Positions 47,842 through 58,318 are shown, numbered from the stretch's first letter. The stretch: 64,000 nucleotides of DNA from Burkholderiaceae bacterium 26 (GCA_000955795.1 JYOB01000016.1:335908-399907); one strand, 5' to 3'. A program made the numbers and translations. Notes: generated from the sequence alone by a model not told the origin.

Positions 47842-48477
47842 ATGCCCGACCTGTCAGACACCCCGCTCGATTCGCCCACCGACGCCCAGCGCTTTGCGCA
47901 GGCGGTGTTGCCGCATGTCGACGCCGCCTACAACCTGGCGCGCTGGCTCTCGGGCGACGCGCAAGACGCCGACGACATCGTCCAGGAAGCCTGCCTGCGC
48001 GCATTCCGGCTGTTTGGCGGGTTTCGCGGCGGCGATGGTCGCCCGTGGCTGCTCGCCATCGTGCGCAACACGTGGTTCTCGGAATGCGCGCGCCGCAAAC
48101 AGGCCCCGGCCCAGCCGTGGGATGACGACGCGGCCGCCGGCCAGGCGAGCGACGACAACGCCAGCTTTGGCGTCGACCCCGCCGCGCTGCTTGCCCGCAT
48201 CGACGACGTGCGCCGCGTGCATGCCGCGCTGGCGCAGTTGCCGGTGCCGTATCGCGAGGTGCTCGTGCTGCGCGAGCTGGAAGACCTGCCGTACCGCGAC
48301 ATTGCCGCCGTGGTGGACGCGCCCATCGGCACGGTCATGTCGCGGCTGGCGCGTGCTCGGCAGCAGCTCGCACGCCTGCTCACGGAAGACAATGCGCCGC
48401 TGCGCACCAATGTGACGCCCATCCGCGCATCGGGCGGTCTGGGAAACAGCACCAAGGAGTTCCGCCATGAACTGTGA
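47842..48477 (+). CDS. ECF sigma factor
   Basis: A 211-residue extracytoplasmic-function sigma factor with region 2 (DAAYNLARWLSGDAQDADDIVQEACLRAFR, about residues 28-60) and region 4 (LPVPYREVLVLRELEDLPYRDIAAVVDAPIGTVMSRLARAR, about 130-175). The start ATG 47842 follows the ECF-type promoter by 28 bases. It overlaps the anti-sigma gene by 11 bases. The regulon probably includes itself and the divergent metallophosphoesterase-cupredoxin operon. Confidence 0.92.
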   Translation: MPDLSDTPLDSPTDAQRFAQAVLPHVDAAYNLARWLSGDAQDADDIVQEACLRAFRLFGGFRGGDGRPWLLAIVRNTWFSECARRKQAPAQPWDDDAAAGQASDDNASFGVDPAALLARIDDVRRVHAALAQLPVPYREVLVLRELEDLPYRDIAAVVDAPIGTVMSRLARARQQLARLLTEDNAPLRTNVTPIRASGGLGNSTKEFRHEL

Positions 48478-49297
48478 CGACATCCGCGCGTTGCTGGCTG
48501 CCCGCGCCGATGGCGAACTTGGAGCGGCCGACAGCCTGCGCATGGAAGCGCATCTGGCCACGTGTGCCGCTTGTACCGACATTGCGGCGCGCCACGATGG
48601 TGTGGTGCGTGCGCTGCGGCAGGGCTTGCGTGCGCCGGCGCTGTACATGAAGGCGCCGGCGGGTTTGAGCCAGCGTGTATTGCAAGCGGTGCAGGCCGCG
48701 CAGGCGGAGGCTGGCGTGCGCCCCGAATCGCCCAGCCCGCGCGCGCCGCGCCGGACGGAATCACCATGGCGGCACTTGGCCAATTGGTTGGTCACGCCAT
48801 CTCGGGGGCTCGGCTTGGGATTGGGCGCAGGCGCGCTCGCGGCGGTAGCACTCGGTGTGGGCGTGCTGGTTGGCCGGCCCGATGCCGCTGCGCTCACCGC
48901 GCACGACATCACCGCCAGCCATGTGCGGGCGCTGCTGGGCGCGCGAGAGACGGATGTACTGTCGTCCGATCGCCACACGGTCAAGCCGTGGTTCAACGGC
49001 CGCATCGACTATGCGCCGCCCGTTACCGACCTTGCCGCACGAGGGTTCCCGCTCATCGGCGGCCGGTTGGACTACATCGACGGCCGCCCGGTGGCGGTGC
49101 TGGTCTACCGCTCCGCGAAGCATCCCGTCGACTTGTATGTACGCCCCGAGGCGGGCGGCGACACCGAGCCCACGCTGCGCACCGAGCGCGGCTACCAGTT
49201 GATGGTCTGGCGCACTGCCGGCATGGGCTACTGGGCCATCACCGATGCGTCTGCCGACGTGGTGCAAGCGTTTGCGCATGCCCTGCGGGGCGGTTGA
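48467..49297 (+). CDS. Anti-sigma factor with zinc-finger domain
   Basis: A 276-residue membrane anti-sigma factor. The N-terminal ZAS/zf-HC2 domain has the ligands H-x3-C-x2-C (HLATCAACTD, about residues 29-38). One membrane helix (about 112-135, GLGLGLGAGALAAVALGVGV) separates it from a periplasmic C-terminal part. It should hold the ECF factor inactive until an envelope signal is sensed. AAGGAG lies 8 nt before the ATG. Coupled to the sigma gene. The gap 49298-49525 to wspA holds no gene. Confidence 0.9.
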   Translation: MNCDDIRALLAARADGELGAADSLRMEAHLATCAACTDIAARHDGVVRALRQGLRAPALYMKAPAGLSQRVLQAVQAAQAEAGVRPESPSPRAPRRTESPWRHLANWLVTPSRGLGLGLGAGALAAVALGVGVLVGRPDAAALTAHDITASHVRALLGARETDVLSSDRHTVKPWFNGRIDYAPPVTDLAARGFPLIGGRLDYIDGRPVAVLVYRSAKHPVDLYVRPEAGGDTEPTLRTERGYQLMVWRTAGMGYWAITDASADVVQAFAHALRGG

Positions 49298-49525
49298 GAC
49301 GACCGCGCAGACGCCGCCTATGTGCGCGCCTGTGCTCAATGGGCGGCGCGTCAATCTTGACATGGCAGGGGCTTACCCTCGTATTGACGCGGAATCACAC
49401 AGGTTTCGGTTCCGGTGACCGATACGTTCCTTTACCATTCCAAACACTTCTGTGTGGCGCGCTCTGGGCCGCTCTCACGTCTTTTTCGCCACGGCTTTCT
49501 TGTCGGTTTCTTCTAGGTTTCAAAC

Positions 49526-51202
49526 ATGGTCTCTGCGACGCCCCGCATCAGCAACGCAACCCTGTCAGGCATGCTTCGCGGCGGCCGCTTCTCACTCGGC
49601 AACCGCATCGTCTTGAGCTTCGGCGTGCTGTTCATTTTGATGGTCATCATGGCGGCGGTGTCGTACACGCGGCTTCGCGCGATTGACGAAGAGGCCATGA
49701 GCCTGGAGCGCGATTCGGTACCGGGTTTGTATTTGTCGACATCGCTGCGCGCGGCAACGCGCAGTAGCCAGGCGATGCTCGAACGTGCATTGTTTGTCGA
49801 TACCGATGCAGATGCCGTGCGGCGCGATCTGGACCGCGCGGCCAAAAGCGTGCGGGAGCTGGATCAATACTCGACCGCCTACGATGCCACCATCTTCCGC
49901 GAGGATGACCGCCAGCGGTTCCGCGTGTATCGCGCCGCCATCGACAAATACCTGGTCATGTTCAACGACGCTGTGCAACAGGCGGCCAAATCCCGGCCGG
50001 CTGCACAGGTTGCGGCGCAACGTGCCATTCCTGCCTGGGAAGAGGCCGTGAAGGTTGCCGAACAGCTCGTGACCGACAACCGCGCAGCAGCCGACCAATC
50101 GGCGCAGCAGATTCGCAGCTCCGTACAGAGCACCGAGGTGACGCTGGCCGTGGCGCTTGGCGTGGTGTTGCTCGCCGCGCTGGCGTTGGGCTATGCGCTG
50201 TTCAAGGCGATTACGGTGCCGATGGCCCGTGTGGTGGATGCGCACGATGACATGCGCACCGGTAACCTGTCTGGCCGGCTCGATTTGCGGCGCAACGATG
50301 AGTTCGGCACGCTGGAAGAAGGCTTCAACCGCATGGCCGAAGAGCTGGCGAGCTTGGTGTCGCAGGCGCAGAAGTCTTCCCTGCAGGTGACGACGTCCGT
50401 GGCCGAGATTGCCGCCACCTCCAAGGAGCAGCAGGCCACCGCCGCCGAGACCGCCGCGACGACCACCGAGATCGGCGCCACCTCGCGTGAGATCTTTGCC
50501 ACATCCCGCGACCTGCTGCGCACGATGAACGAGGTGTCGAGCGTGGCCGAGCAATCCGCCACGCTGGCCGGTGCCAGCCAGAGCGGCCTCACGCGCATGG
50601 AAGACACCATGCGCGGCGTGATGGAAGCTGCGGGTTCGGTGAACGCCAAACTGGCGATCCTCAATGAAAAGGCGACCAACATCAACCAGGTGGTGTCGAC
50701 CATCACCAAGGTGGCTGACCAGACGAACCTGCTGTCGCTTAACGCGGCTATTGAGGCGGAGAAAGCTGGCGAATACGGCCGCGGGTTTGCGGTGGTGGCC
50801 ACGGAAATCCGCCGGCTGGCCGACCAGACCGCAGTCGCCACCTACGACATTGAGCAGACGGTCAAGGAAATCCAGTCGGCCGTTTCCGCAGGCGTGATGG
50901 GCATGGACAAGTTCTCGGAAGAGGTGCGACGCGGTATGCGTGACGTGCAGCAGGTCGGCACGCAGCTCTCCCAGATCATTACCGAAGTGCAGACGCTGGC
51001 GCCGCGCTTCCAGATGGTGAACGAGGGCATGCAGACGCAGGCCACCGGCGCCGAGCAGATTACGCAGGCGCTGTCGCAGTTGTCCGAAGCCGCGCAGCAG
51101 ACGGCGGAATCGCTGCGCCAGTCGTCGCAGGCGATTGATGACCTGACGCTAGTGGCCAACCAGCTTCGTACCGGCGTGTCGCGCTTCAAGATCGAAGCCT
51201 GA
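49526..51202 (+). CDS. wspA: Methyl-accepting chemotaxis protein WspA
   Basis: Membrane chemoreceptor of the Wsp surface-sensing system. The 558-residue protein has an N-terminal membrane helix (about 28-47), a periplasmic four-helix-bundle sensor (50-205), a second helix (about 208-228), a HAMP linker (230-282) and a long methyl-accepting/signalling coiled coil whose hairpin tip is [36 protein letters not shown]. It heads the complete wspABCDEFR operon, which in pseudomonads raises c-di-GMP on surface contact. Confidence 0.93.
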   Translation: MVSATPRISNATLSGMLRGGRFSLGNRIVLSFGVLFILMVIMAAVSYTRLRAIDEEAMSLERDSVPGLYLSTSLRAATRSSQAMLERALFVDTDADAVRRDLDRAAKSVRELDQYSTAYDATIFREDDRQRFRVYRAAIDKYLVMFNDAVQQAAKSRPAAQVAAQRAIPAWEEAVKVAEQLVTDNRAAADQSAQQIRSSVQSTEVTLAVALGVVLLAALALGYALFKAITVPMARVVDAHDDMRTGNLSGRLDLRRNDEFGTLEEGFNRMAEELASLVSQAQKSSLQVTTSVAEIAATSKEQQATAAETAATTTEIGATSREIFATSRDLLRTMNEVSSVAEQSATLAGASQSGLTRMEDTMRGVMEAAGSVNAKLAILNEKATNINQVVSTITKVADQTNLLSLNAAIEAEKAGEYGRGFAVVATEIRRLADQTAVATYDIEQTVKEIQSAVSAGVMGMDKFSEEVRRGMRDVQQVGTQLSQIITEVQTLAPRFQMVNEGMQTQATGAEQITQALSQLSEAAQQTAESLRQSSQAIDDLTLVANQLRTGVSRFKIEA

Positions 51203-51250
51203 CCCGCCGCGCATCCGCATTGAGGTGTTTTTGCCGTAGCGAGAATCGCC

Positions 51251-51715
51251 ATGCTTTATCTCCTGTTCCAGCTCGATGGCGACCGCTATGCGCTCAACGT
51301 GGCGCAGATTGCTGAAGTGCTGCCCTTGGCCGCCACCAAGTCGATTCCCGGTGCGCCAGCGTGGGTGGCGGGCGTGATTGAACGGCATGGCGCGCCCGTG
51401 CCGGTGATCGACGTGCCGCAGCTTGCCTTGGGCCGCCCCGCGCGGCCGTTGCGCTCGACGCGGCTGGTGCTGGTGCGCTATGAATCCGGCACCCGTGGCG
51501 ACGAAGCACCGCTGCTGGGCCTGATGCTCGAGCACGCAACGCACACGCGACGTATCGATGATGCGCACTTTGCCGACAGCGGTGTCGCCACGCCCAATGC
51601 GCGCTGGCTCGGTTCCGTGGCAAGCCTGGACGACGGCCTCGTGCAGCGGGTCGATACCGAGGCGGTGCTCGACGCGCGCGTGCGTGCGTTGCTGTTTCCG
51701 GCCACCGTTGGCTGA
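51251..51715 (+). CDS. wspB: CheW-like coupling protein WspB
   Basis: A 154-residue CheW-fold adaptor (MLYLLFQLDGDRYALNVAQIAEVLPL) linking the receptor WspA to the kinase WspE. It starts 48 bases after wspA and ends 5 bases before wspC. It is one of two CheW-type proteins in the operon, as in the Pseudomonas Wsp system. Confidence 0.9.
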   Translation: MLYLLFQLDGDRYALNVAQIAEVLPLAATKSIPGAPAWVAGVIERHGAPVPVIDVPQLALGRPARPLRSTRLVLVRYESGTRGDEAPLLGLMLEHATHTRRIDDAHFADSGVATPNARWLGSVASLDDGLVQRVDTEAVLDARVRALLFPATVG

Positions 51716-51720
51716 TCGTC

Positions 51721-53136
51721 ATGGTGGCCGTTGATCCCCGCTTTGAAGCCTGGCTCTCGCACGAGACGGGCATTGACGCGCCGTCGCTTGGTGCGAACAC
51801 GCTGGAGCGCGCCGTGCTGGACCGCACGCGCGCAATGCTGGCCGAGCGCGGCATGCCGAACACCGTGGACGCAGCGGCGCTGGACGCGTACTGGCTGCGC
51901 CTGAACACCGCCCCGGAAGAACGGCAGGCCCTGATCGAAGCGCTGGTCGTGCCCGAGACGTGGTTTTTCCGAGACCGCGAGGCCTTCGTCACGCTGGCGC
52001 GCGTGGTGGGCGAAAAACTTGCGCGCGTGCCGATGCGCGTACTGCGCATCCTGAGTGCGCCGTGCTCGACCGGTGAAGAGCCGTACTCTGCAGCGATGGC
52101 GCTGCTCGATGCAGGCATCGACCCCGCGCGCTTTACCATTGACGCGATCGACATCAGCGCGCGCGCCATTGAACAGGCAAGGCGTGCGGTGTACGGGCGC
52201 AATGCTTTCCGAGGCCACCCGCTGACCTTCCGCGACCGGCATTTCACCGAGGTCGACGGCGGCTGGCAGTTGAGCGACACCGTGCGCGGGCTGGTACGCT
52301 TTGCTCAGGCCAACCTGTCGGACGCACCGGCCGATGACACACGCTACGACTTCATCTTCTGCCGCAACGTGCTGATCTACTTCCACCGCGATGCGCAGGA
52401 TCAGGCGATTCGCCGGCTCGATTCACAGCTGGCGGAAGACGGCATGATCTTCGTCGGCCCTGCTGAAACGGGCCTGATGATGCGTCATGCGATGAGCTCT
52501 GCGCGCATTCCGCTGGCGTTTGCGTTTCAACGCACGGCGGCCAGTGAAACAGGTGTTCGGGCGCCGTTGCCATTTCGCTTGCCACTGCCGCCCGAGCATG
52601 CGGCTCCGGTGGTGGGGTTGCCCGGCGTGGCGTTGCCGTCGGTGCCTGTGCGCCCTGTAGCGGTGCGCGCGCCTGCGCCCTCCAGGCACAATCCTGGGCC
52701 CAGCCTTGCCGAGCGGCCGTCGCGTCCGACCATTCCCGAGATCGACACCGTGCTGCGCGAGCCGGCCACCGTGGCCGACGCACGGCGGCTGGCCGACGCC
52801 GGCAATCTTGACGAAGCCGAACGTGTGGCGCTGGAGATCGCCAACCTGCGCGCCCCCGAAGCCGATACGTTCTACCTGCTCGGCCTGATTGCCGATGCGC
52901 GCGGGCGCCAGGCGGATGCAGGCGACTTTTATCGCAAGGCGCTGTACCTGGAACCCGCGCATTACGAAGCGCTGACCCACCTGGCCGCGCTGCTCGACGT
53001 TGCCGGGGATACCGTGGGCGCACGCCAGCTCATGCTGCGTGCGGAGCGCGCCCTGGCGCGCCAGGACAAGACCCCATCTGCACTCTCCGGAACCCCGGAG
53101 CACTCACGAGGAACGCATGGCGCACGCCGTCCATGA
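51721..53136 (+). CDS. wspC: CheR-type methyltransferase WspC with TPR tail
   Basis: A 471-residue protein combining a SAM-dependent CheR domain (about 10-270: AVLDRTRAMLAERG, VPETWFFRDREAF, LSAPCSTGEEPYSAAM, FIFCRNVLIYF) with a Pro-rich linker and a C-terminal TPR region (about 365-455). It methylates WspA glutamates and opposes WspF. The TPR extension is characteristic of WspC. It overlaps wspD by 20 bases. Confidence 0.92.
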   Translation: MVAVDPRFEAWLSHETGIDAPSLGANTLERAVLDRTRAMLAERGMPNTVDAAALDAYWLRLNTAPEERQALIEALVVPETWFFRDREAFVTLARVVGEKLARVPMRVLRILSAPCSTGEEPYSAAMALLDAGIDPARFTIDAIDISARAIEQARRAVYGRNAFRGHPLTFRDRHFTEVDGGWQLSDTVRGLVRFAQANLSDAPADDTRYDFIFCRNVLIYFHRDAQDQAIRRLDSQLAEDGMIFVGPAETGLMMRHAMSSARIPLAFAFQRTAASETGVRAPLPFRLPLPPEHAAPVVGLPGVALPSVPVRPVAVRAPAPSRHNPGPSLAERPSRPTIPEIDTVLREPATVADARRLADAGNLDEAERVALEIANLRAPEADTFYLLGLIADARGRQADAGDFYRKALYLEPAHYEALTHLAALLDVAGDTVGARQLMLRAERALARQDKTPSALSGTPEHSRGTHGARRP

Positions 53137-53818
53137 CCACGCGGGCGTTACCACGCTCGTTGATGACTGCTGGAACCGCATCGGCACGCGTGGCGATCAA
53201 TCCTGCCCGCGCCTGCCTGAGTACGCGCGCTGCCTGAACTGCCCCATCTTTGAAGAGGGGGCCGCTGCACTGCTGGATCGCGCGCTGAGCGATGCCGACC
53301 TGGAAACCGCGGCGCTGGCGCATCGCACGGCCGCGCCGCTGCGTACGCTGGAGCAGGCGGGCGCGGAGCTGGCCGTGCTCGTATTCCGTATCGCCGACGA
53401 ATGGCTCGCGCTGCCGGCCACCGCGCTGCGGCAGATCGATACGCCGCGCGCCATCCACACGTTGCCGCATCGGCGTAACCGGGTGGTGCTGGGGCTGGTC
53501 AACATTCGCGGGGCGCTGACGGTGGCGGTGTCGCTTGGCGAGTTGCTGGGGCTGGATCAAGCGGGCAGCAAGCACGCCGGGCGCAATGGTTATGCGCGGC
53601 TCTTGGTGGCTGCACACCGCGATGAACCGGCCGTCTTCCCGGTGGATGAAGTGGAAGGCGTGCTGCGCTTTCCGGCCACCGCGCTGCTGCCGGTGCCGTC
53701 CACGCTCACGCACGCGACCACGGCCCACGCACGTGGCGTGCTGGCGTGGCGCGATGCCACCATTGGCCTGCTTGATACCGACCGCGTGTTCGACTCGATT
53801 GCCCGGAGCCTGCGATGA
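53117..53818 (+). CDS. wspD: CheW-like coupling protein WspD
   Basis: A 233-residue CheW-type adaptor with an N-terminal extension containing a Cys cluster (SCPRLPEYARCLNCPIFEEG) followed by the CheW fold (about 85-225: VFRIADEWLALPATALRQID, LVNIRGALTVAVSLGELLGL). GAGGAA precedes the ATG. The Cys-rich segment recurs in WspD homologues. It overlaps wspE by 4 bases (ATGA). Confidence 0.9.
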   Translation: MAHAVHDHAGVTTLVDDCWNRIGTRGDQSCPRLPEYARCLNCPIFEEGAAALLDRALSDADLETAALAHRTAAPLRTLEQAGAELAVLVFRIADEWLALPATALRQIDTPRAIHTLPHRRNRVVLGLVNIRGALTVAVSLGELLGLDQAGSKHAGRNGYARLLVAAHRDEPAVFPVDEVEGVLRFPATALLPVPSTLTHATTAHARGVLAWRDATIGLLDTDRVFDSIARSLR

Positions 53819-56145
53819 GCATGGATGACGATCTGGGCCGCCAATCGTTGCTGGCGCTGTTCCATGAAGAAGCGCAGACGCAGACACGTGTGCTGTCCAC
53901 CGGTTTGCTGACGCTTGAGCGCGCGCCAACCGACGCCGCCGCGCTCGAAGCCTGCATGCGTGCGGCACATTCGCTCAAGGGCGCGGCGCGCATCGTCGGC
54001 CTGCAGGACGGTGTAGACGTTGCACACCGCATGGAAGAATGGTTCGTGGCAGCGCAGCACGGCACGCTGGTACTCAGCGCTGCGCATATCGACGTGCTGC
54101 TGCGTGGCACCGATCTTCTGCTGCGTGTCGGCCTGCCTGCTACGGGCGGGCAGGTGCCGCGAGCGGAGGTCGATGCCGTGCTGGCTGCGTTTTCCGCGCC
54201 GGAGAGCGCCGCCGTCGCACGCGCAGCTACAACGTTTGCCGAACCGGAGCTCGCCACCGAAGACGCCACGCTGCAGGCCGCGATGGCGCTGCTCAATGCC
54301 GAGGTGGCGGCGCTCTCTACGCCTCCGGTGCCGCCACCCGAACCCGCTGCACCCGCACCGCAACGTGCGCCCATCGGCAGCACGAGCGATTCGCATCGCA
54401 TGCTGCGCGTGCGCGCCGACAACCTCGATCGTCTGCTGAGCCTGTCGGGTGAATCGCTGGTGGAGTCTCGCTGGCTCAAGCCGTTTGGCGAATCGATGTT
54501 GCGCGTCAAACGCACGCACCGTGCGGCAGCGCTGGCGCTCGATACGCTTTACGAAACGCTGGTCGAGCGGCTCGACCGGCATGCCGACGCAGACATGCAC
54601 GCTGCGCTCAACGACGTGCGCCAGATGCTCAGCCACATGCAGCAGACGCTGGGCGAGCACATCGACGATCTCGACCGCTTCGATCGTCGCAGCACACACC
54701 TTGCTCAGCAGCTGTACGACGAGGCATTGCAGTGCCGCATGCGGCCGTTTGGCGATGCTACGCATGCCTATCCGCGCGTGGTGCGCGATCTGGCCCGCTC
54801 ACTGGGCAAGCAGGTGCGCTTCACCATCGTCGGTGAGACCACGCAGGTCGACCGTGACATTCTCGACATGCTTGACGCACCGCTTGGCCACCTCCTGCGC
54901 AACGCCGTCGACCATGGCGTGGAAACGCCCGCAACCCGCGAGGCACAAGGCAAGCCAGCGGAAGCAGGCATCACGCTGGAAGCGCGCCACAGCGCGGGCA
55001 AACTGCTGATTACCGTGGCCGATGATGGCGCCGGTATCGACCTGGAGGCGGTGCGTGCAGCGGTGGTACGGCGCGGGCTGTCCGATGCCGAGACCGCCAG
55101 CCGCCTGTCGGATCACGAGTTGCTCGACTTCCTGCTGCTGCCGGGTTTCTCGATGCGCGAGCAGGTGACGGATGTGTCCGGACGTGGTGTCGGGCTCGAT
55201 GCCGTGCACGAGATGGTCAAGGCGGTGCGTGGCACTGTTCGCATCCACAACGAGCCGGGGCGCGGCACGCGCTTTATGCTGCAGTTGCCGCTCACGCTGT
55301 CGGTGATCCGCAGCTTGCTGGTGGACGTAGGCGGTGAGGCGTATGCGTTTCCACTGGCCTACGTGCGGCGCACGCTTGAGCTGGGCCGCGCCGAGATCGA
55401 CATGCTCGAAGGCCAGCAACATTTCCGCTTCGAGGGCCGCCCGACGGGATTGGTGACGGCGCACCAGTTGCTCGGTACGCAACCCCCGGGCGAAGCGCGC
55501 GAGAGCGTGCCGGTGGTCGTGATTGGCGAGGGCGCGGAGACATACGGCATTGCTGTCGACCGCTTCCTGGGCGAGCGCATGCTGGTGGTTCAGCCGCTGG
55601 ATGCTCGGCTTGGCAAGGTGCGTGACATTGCCGCCGGTGCGCTGATGGAAAACGGCGATGCCGTGCTGATCGTCGATGTCGACGACCTGCTGCGTTCAGT
55701 CGACAAGCTCGTGCGCGGCGGCCAGCTCGACAAGGTGCAGCGCGGGCAGGGCGTGACCGTGCAGCAGCGCAAGCACGTGCTGGTGGTGGACGATTCGCTC
55801 ACGGTGCGCGAGCTGGAACGCAAGCTGTTGGAAAAACGCGGCTACGCCGTCACCGTGGCCGTAGACGGCATGGACGGTTGGAACGCCTTGCGCGGCGCAG
55901 ACTTCGACCTTGTCGTTACCGACATCGACATGCCGCGCATGGATGGCATCGAACTTGTCACGCTCATCAAGCGCGACGCCGCGCTCAAGGCGCTGCCCGT
56001 GATGGTGGTGTCCTACAAGGACCGCGAGGAAGACCGCCGCCGTGGCCTGGATGCCGGCGCGGATTATTACCTCGCCAAAGGCAGTTTCCACGATGAAGCG
56101 CTGCTCGACGCAGTGCGCGACCTGATTGGAGAAGCGCGGACATGA
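53815..56145 (+). CDS. wspE: Hybrid CheA-type kinase WspE
   Basis: A 776-residue chemotaxis kinase with a fused receiver. Hpt domain with phospho-His H52 (RAAHSLKGAARIV), a dimerisation section, HATPase (LLRNAVDHGVE, ADDGAGIDL, GRGVGLDAVHEMVKAV), a CheW-like regulatory domain (VIRSLLVDVGGEAYAFPLAYV, IGEGAETYGIAVDRFLGE) and a C-terminal receiver (VLVVDDSLTVRELERKLL, phospho-Asp in VVTDIDMPRMDG). It phosphorylates WspF and WspR. It overlaps wspD and wspF by 4 bases each. Confidence 0.94.
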   Translation: MSMDDDLGRQSLLALFHEEAQTQTRVLSTGLLTLERAPTDAAALEACMRAAHSLKGAARIVGLQDGVDVAHRMEEWFVAAQHGTLVLSAAHIDVLLRGTDLLLRVGLPATGGQVPRAEVDAVLAAFSAPESAAVARAATTFAEPELATEDATLQAAMALLNAEVAALSTPPVPPPEPAAPAPQRAPIGSTSDSHRMLRVRADNLDRLLSLSGESLVESRWLKPFGESMLRVKRTHRAAALALDTLYETLVERLDRHADADMHAALNDVRQMLSHMQQTLGEHIDDLDRFDRRSTHLAQQLYDEALQCRMRPFGDATHAYPRVVRDLARSLGKQVRFTIVGETTQVDRDILDMLDAPLGHLLRNAVDHGVETPATREAQGKPAEAGITLEARHSAGKLLITVADDGAGIDLEAVRAAVVRRGLSDAETASRLSDHELLDFLLLPGFSMREQVTDVSGRGVGLDAVHEMVKAVRGTVRIHNEPGRGTRFMLQLPLTLSVIRSLLVDVGGEAYAFPLAYVRRTLELGRAEIDMLEGQQHFRFEGRPTGLVTAHQLLGTQPPGEARESVPVVVIGEGAETYGIAVDRFLGERMLVVQPLDARLGKVRDIAAGALMENGDAVLIVDVDDLLRSVDKLVRGGQLDKVQRGQGVTVQQRKHVLVVDDSLTVRELERKLLEKRGYAVTVAVDGMDGWNALRGADFDLVVTDIDMPRMDGIELVTLIKRDAALKALPVMVVSYKDREEDRRRGLDAGADYYLAKGSFHDEALLDAVRDLIGEART

Positions 56146-57149
56146 ATATCGGCATCGTCAACGATATGCCGCTGGCCGTTGAAGCCATGCGCCGCACGAT
56201 CGCACGCCGGCCCGAGCACCGCGTGCTGTGGGTGGCGACCGATGGGGCGCAGGCCGTCGAATTTTGCGCTGCGCAGCCGCCCGACGTGGTGCTGATGGAT
56301 CTGATCATGCCCCGCTTTGATGGCGTGGAAGCCACCCGACGGATCATGGCGTCGCGCAACCCGTGCGCGATCCTGGTGGTGACCAGCAGCGTGGGTGCCA
56401 ACGCGTGGCGCGTGTACGAGGCGATGGGCGCCGGTGCGCTGGACGCCGTGGATACGCCCACGCTCGGCGGTGGTCCGGATGCCGGCGCCAACCACCCGCT
56501 GCTCACCAAGATCGATCAGATTGGCCGCCTGCTGGATAAACCCGTGGTGCCGAGGCCGTGTGCGGGCACCCCCGCGCGTGATGGCGCGGTGCCTCTGGTG
56601 GCCATCGGCGCCTCTGCCGGTGGGCCCACCGCACTGGCCGCCGTGCTGGGCAAACTTCCAGCGGAGTTTGCCGCGGGCATTGCCGTGGTTCAGCACGTTG
56701 ACCAGGCCTTCGCAGCCGGGATGGCCGAATGGCTGAACGGCCAGACTGCCCTGAAAGTGCGCGTGGCCGTGGAAGGCGACCGCCCGCATGCAGGCGAGGT
56801 GCTGCTCGCGGCCACCAATGACCACATGCATGTGCTGCCCGGCGGTACCTTCGGCTACACGCATGAGCCGGCCAGCACGCCCTATCGGCCGTCGGTCGAC
56901 GTGTTCTTCCACAGCGTGGTCGAGCACTGGCGGGGCAACGCCATCGGTGTACTGCTTACGGGCATGGGCCGCGACGGCGCCATCGGTCTGAAGGCAATGC
57001 GCGCCAAGGGTTACCACACCATCGCGCAGGACGCGGCCACCAGCGCGGTGTACGGCATGCCCAAGGCCGCGGCTGCGCTGGATGCGGCGCGCGCCATCCT
57101 GCCGCTTGACCGCATCGCCGACGAACTCATCGCGCTCGTGCGCGCCTGA
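56142..57149 (+). CDS. wspF: Methylesterase response regulator WspF
   Basis: A 335-residue CheB-type methylesterase that removes methyl groups from WspA and dampens signalling; its loss switches Wsp on permanently in pseudomonads. Receiver (1-120, phospho-Asp in VVLMDLIMPRFDG) and catalytic domain (150-335) with the Ser-His-Asp triad in GASAGGPTAL, VQHVDQAF and GMGRDGAIG. All residues look intact, so the system should be switchable. Confidence 0.93.
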   Translation: MNIGIVNDMPLAVEAMRRTIARRPEHRVLWVATDGAQAVEFCAAQPPDVVLMDLIMPRFDGVEATRRIMASRNPCAILVVTSSVGANAWRVYEAMGAGALDAVDTPTLGGGPDAGANHPLLTKIDQIGRLLDKPVVPRPCAGTPARDGAVPLVAIGASAGGPTALAAVLGKLPAEFAAGIAVVQHVDQAFAAGMAEWLNGQTALKVRVAVEGDRPHAGEVLLAATNDHMHVLPGGTFGYTHEPASTPYRPSVDVFFHSVVEHWRGNAIGVLLTGMGRDGAIGLKAMRAKGYHTIAQDAATSAVYGMPKAAAALDAARAILPLDRIADELIALVRA

Positions 57150-57202
57150 AGCACGCACGAGCCATCGCCATGACACACATAACCAGAAACGGGGAGCATC
57201 AC

Positions 57203-58318
57203 ATGACCAACCAACCACCTGAGATTCCGGATCATCCGGATGGTGCTGACCAGAATAAGCCCATGCCTGCAGCGGAAGCCGCATTGGAGGCCGCACGCGC
57301 GCTGTTGCGTACACCGGCAGCTGCCGATGTGCCAGTGATGGTGCTGCTGGTGGACGATCAGGCCATCGTGGCCGAGGCCATTCGTCAGGCGCTGAGCAGT
57401 GAAGATCGTATCGATTTCCACTACTGCGCGCGCTCGGACGAGGCGATGATCGCCGCCATCCAGACGCGTCCCACCGTCATCCTCCAAGACTTGGTGATGC
57501 CGGGCACCGACGGCCTGACGCTGGTGCGCGACTATCGCGCCAACCCGGTGCTGCGCGACGTGCCGATCATCGTGCTGTCGACCAAGGAGGAGCCGGTCAT
57601 CAAGAGCGCTGCGTTTGCAGCGGGCGCCAACGACTACCTTGTCAAATTGCCGGACCGCATCGAATTGCTGGCGCGCATCCGTTACCACTCGCGCTCGTAC
57701 GTCAACCTGCTGCAGCGTGACGAGGCGTACCGCGCGCTGCGCCAGTCGCAGCAGCAGTTGCTCGAAGCCAATCTGGAACTGCGCCGCCTGACCAACTCCG
57801 ATGGCCTGACCGGCTTGGCCAACCGCCGCTATCTCGACGAATACCTGAGCGCGGAATGGCGGCGCGGCGCACGCGAGGGCACGACGCTGTCGTTCCTGAT
57901 GATCGATGTCGACAACTTCAAGCTCTACAACGACACCTACGGCCATGTGGCCGGGGACGAGGTGCTCAAGCGCATCGGTAGCACGGTGGAAGCGTGCCTG
58001 GGCCGCCCTGGTGACTTGGCGGCGCGTTTTGGCGGAGAGGAGTTTGCCGTCGTGCTCCCCGGCAACAGTGCCGAGGGGTTGAAGCAGTTGGCAGAGAAGA
58101 TCCGCGGTGCGATCGAGACCCTGCAGGTGCCGCACCTGCATTCGTCCACTGGCGACTACGTAACGGTCAGCATCGGCGGCGCGCTGGTGAATCCGGTGCA
58201 CGACGTGCCGACCACCACGCTGATCGAAGCCGCCGACCTTGCGCTGTATCAGGCCAAGCACGAAGGCAAGAACCGCACCGTGGTGGGCGCGGGTTCACGT
58301 GCGGCCCGGGGCGTCTAG
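57203..58318 (+). CDS. wspR: Diguanylate cyclase response regulator WspR
   Basis: A 371-residue output protein: N-terminal extension (about 50 residues), receiver (about 52-175, phospho-Asp in VILQDLVMPGTDG), a coiled linker (QRDEAYRALRQSQQQLLEAN) and a GGDEF domain (SDGLTGLANRRYLDEYL, active site GGEEF in ARFGGEEFAVV). The product-inhibition I-site RPGD lies five residues before it. It makes c-di-GMP when phosphorylated. I use ATG 57203 with GGGGAG 8 nt upstream; ATG 57170 would add 11 residues. Confidence 0.94.
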   Translation: MTNQPPEIPDHPDGADQNKPMPAAEAALEAARALLRTPAAADVPVMVLLVDDQAIVAEAIRQALSSEDRIDFHYCARSDEAMIAAIQTRPTVILQDLVMPGTDGLTLVRDYRANPVLRDVPIIVLSTKEEPVIKSAAFAAGANDYLVKLPDRIELLARIRYHSRSYVNLLQRDEAYRALRQSQQQLLEANLELRRLTNSDGLTGLANRRYLDEYLSAEWRRGAREGTTLSFLMIDVDNFKLYNDTYGHVAGDEVLKRIGSTVEACLGRPGDLAARFGGEEFAVVLPGNSAEGLKQLAEKIRGAIETLQVPHLHSSTGDYVTVSIGGALVNPVHDVPTTTLIEAADLALYQAKHEGKNRTVVGAGSRAARGV

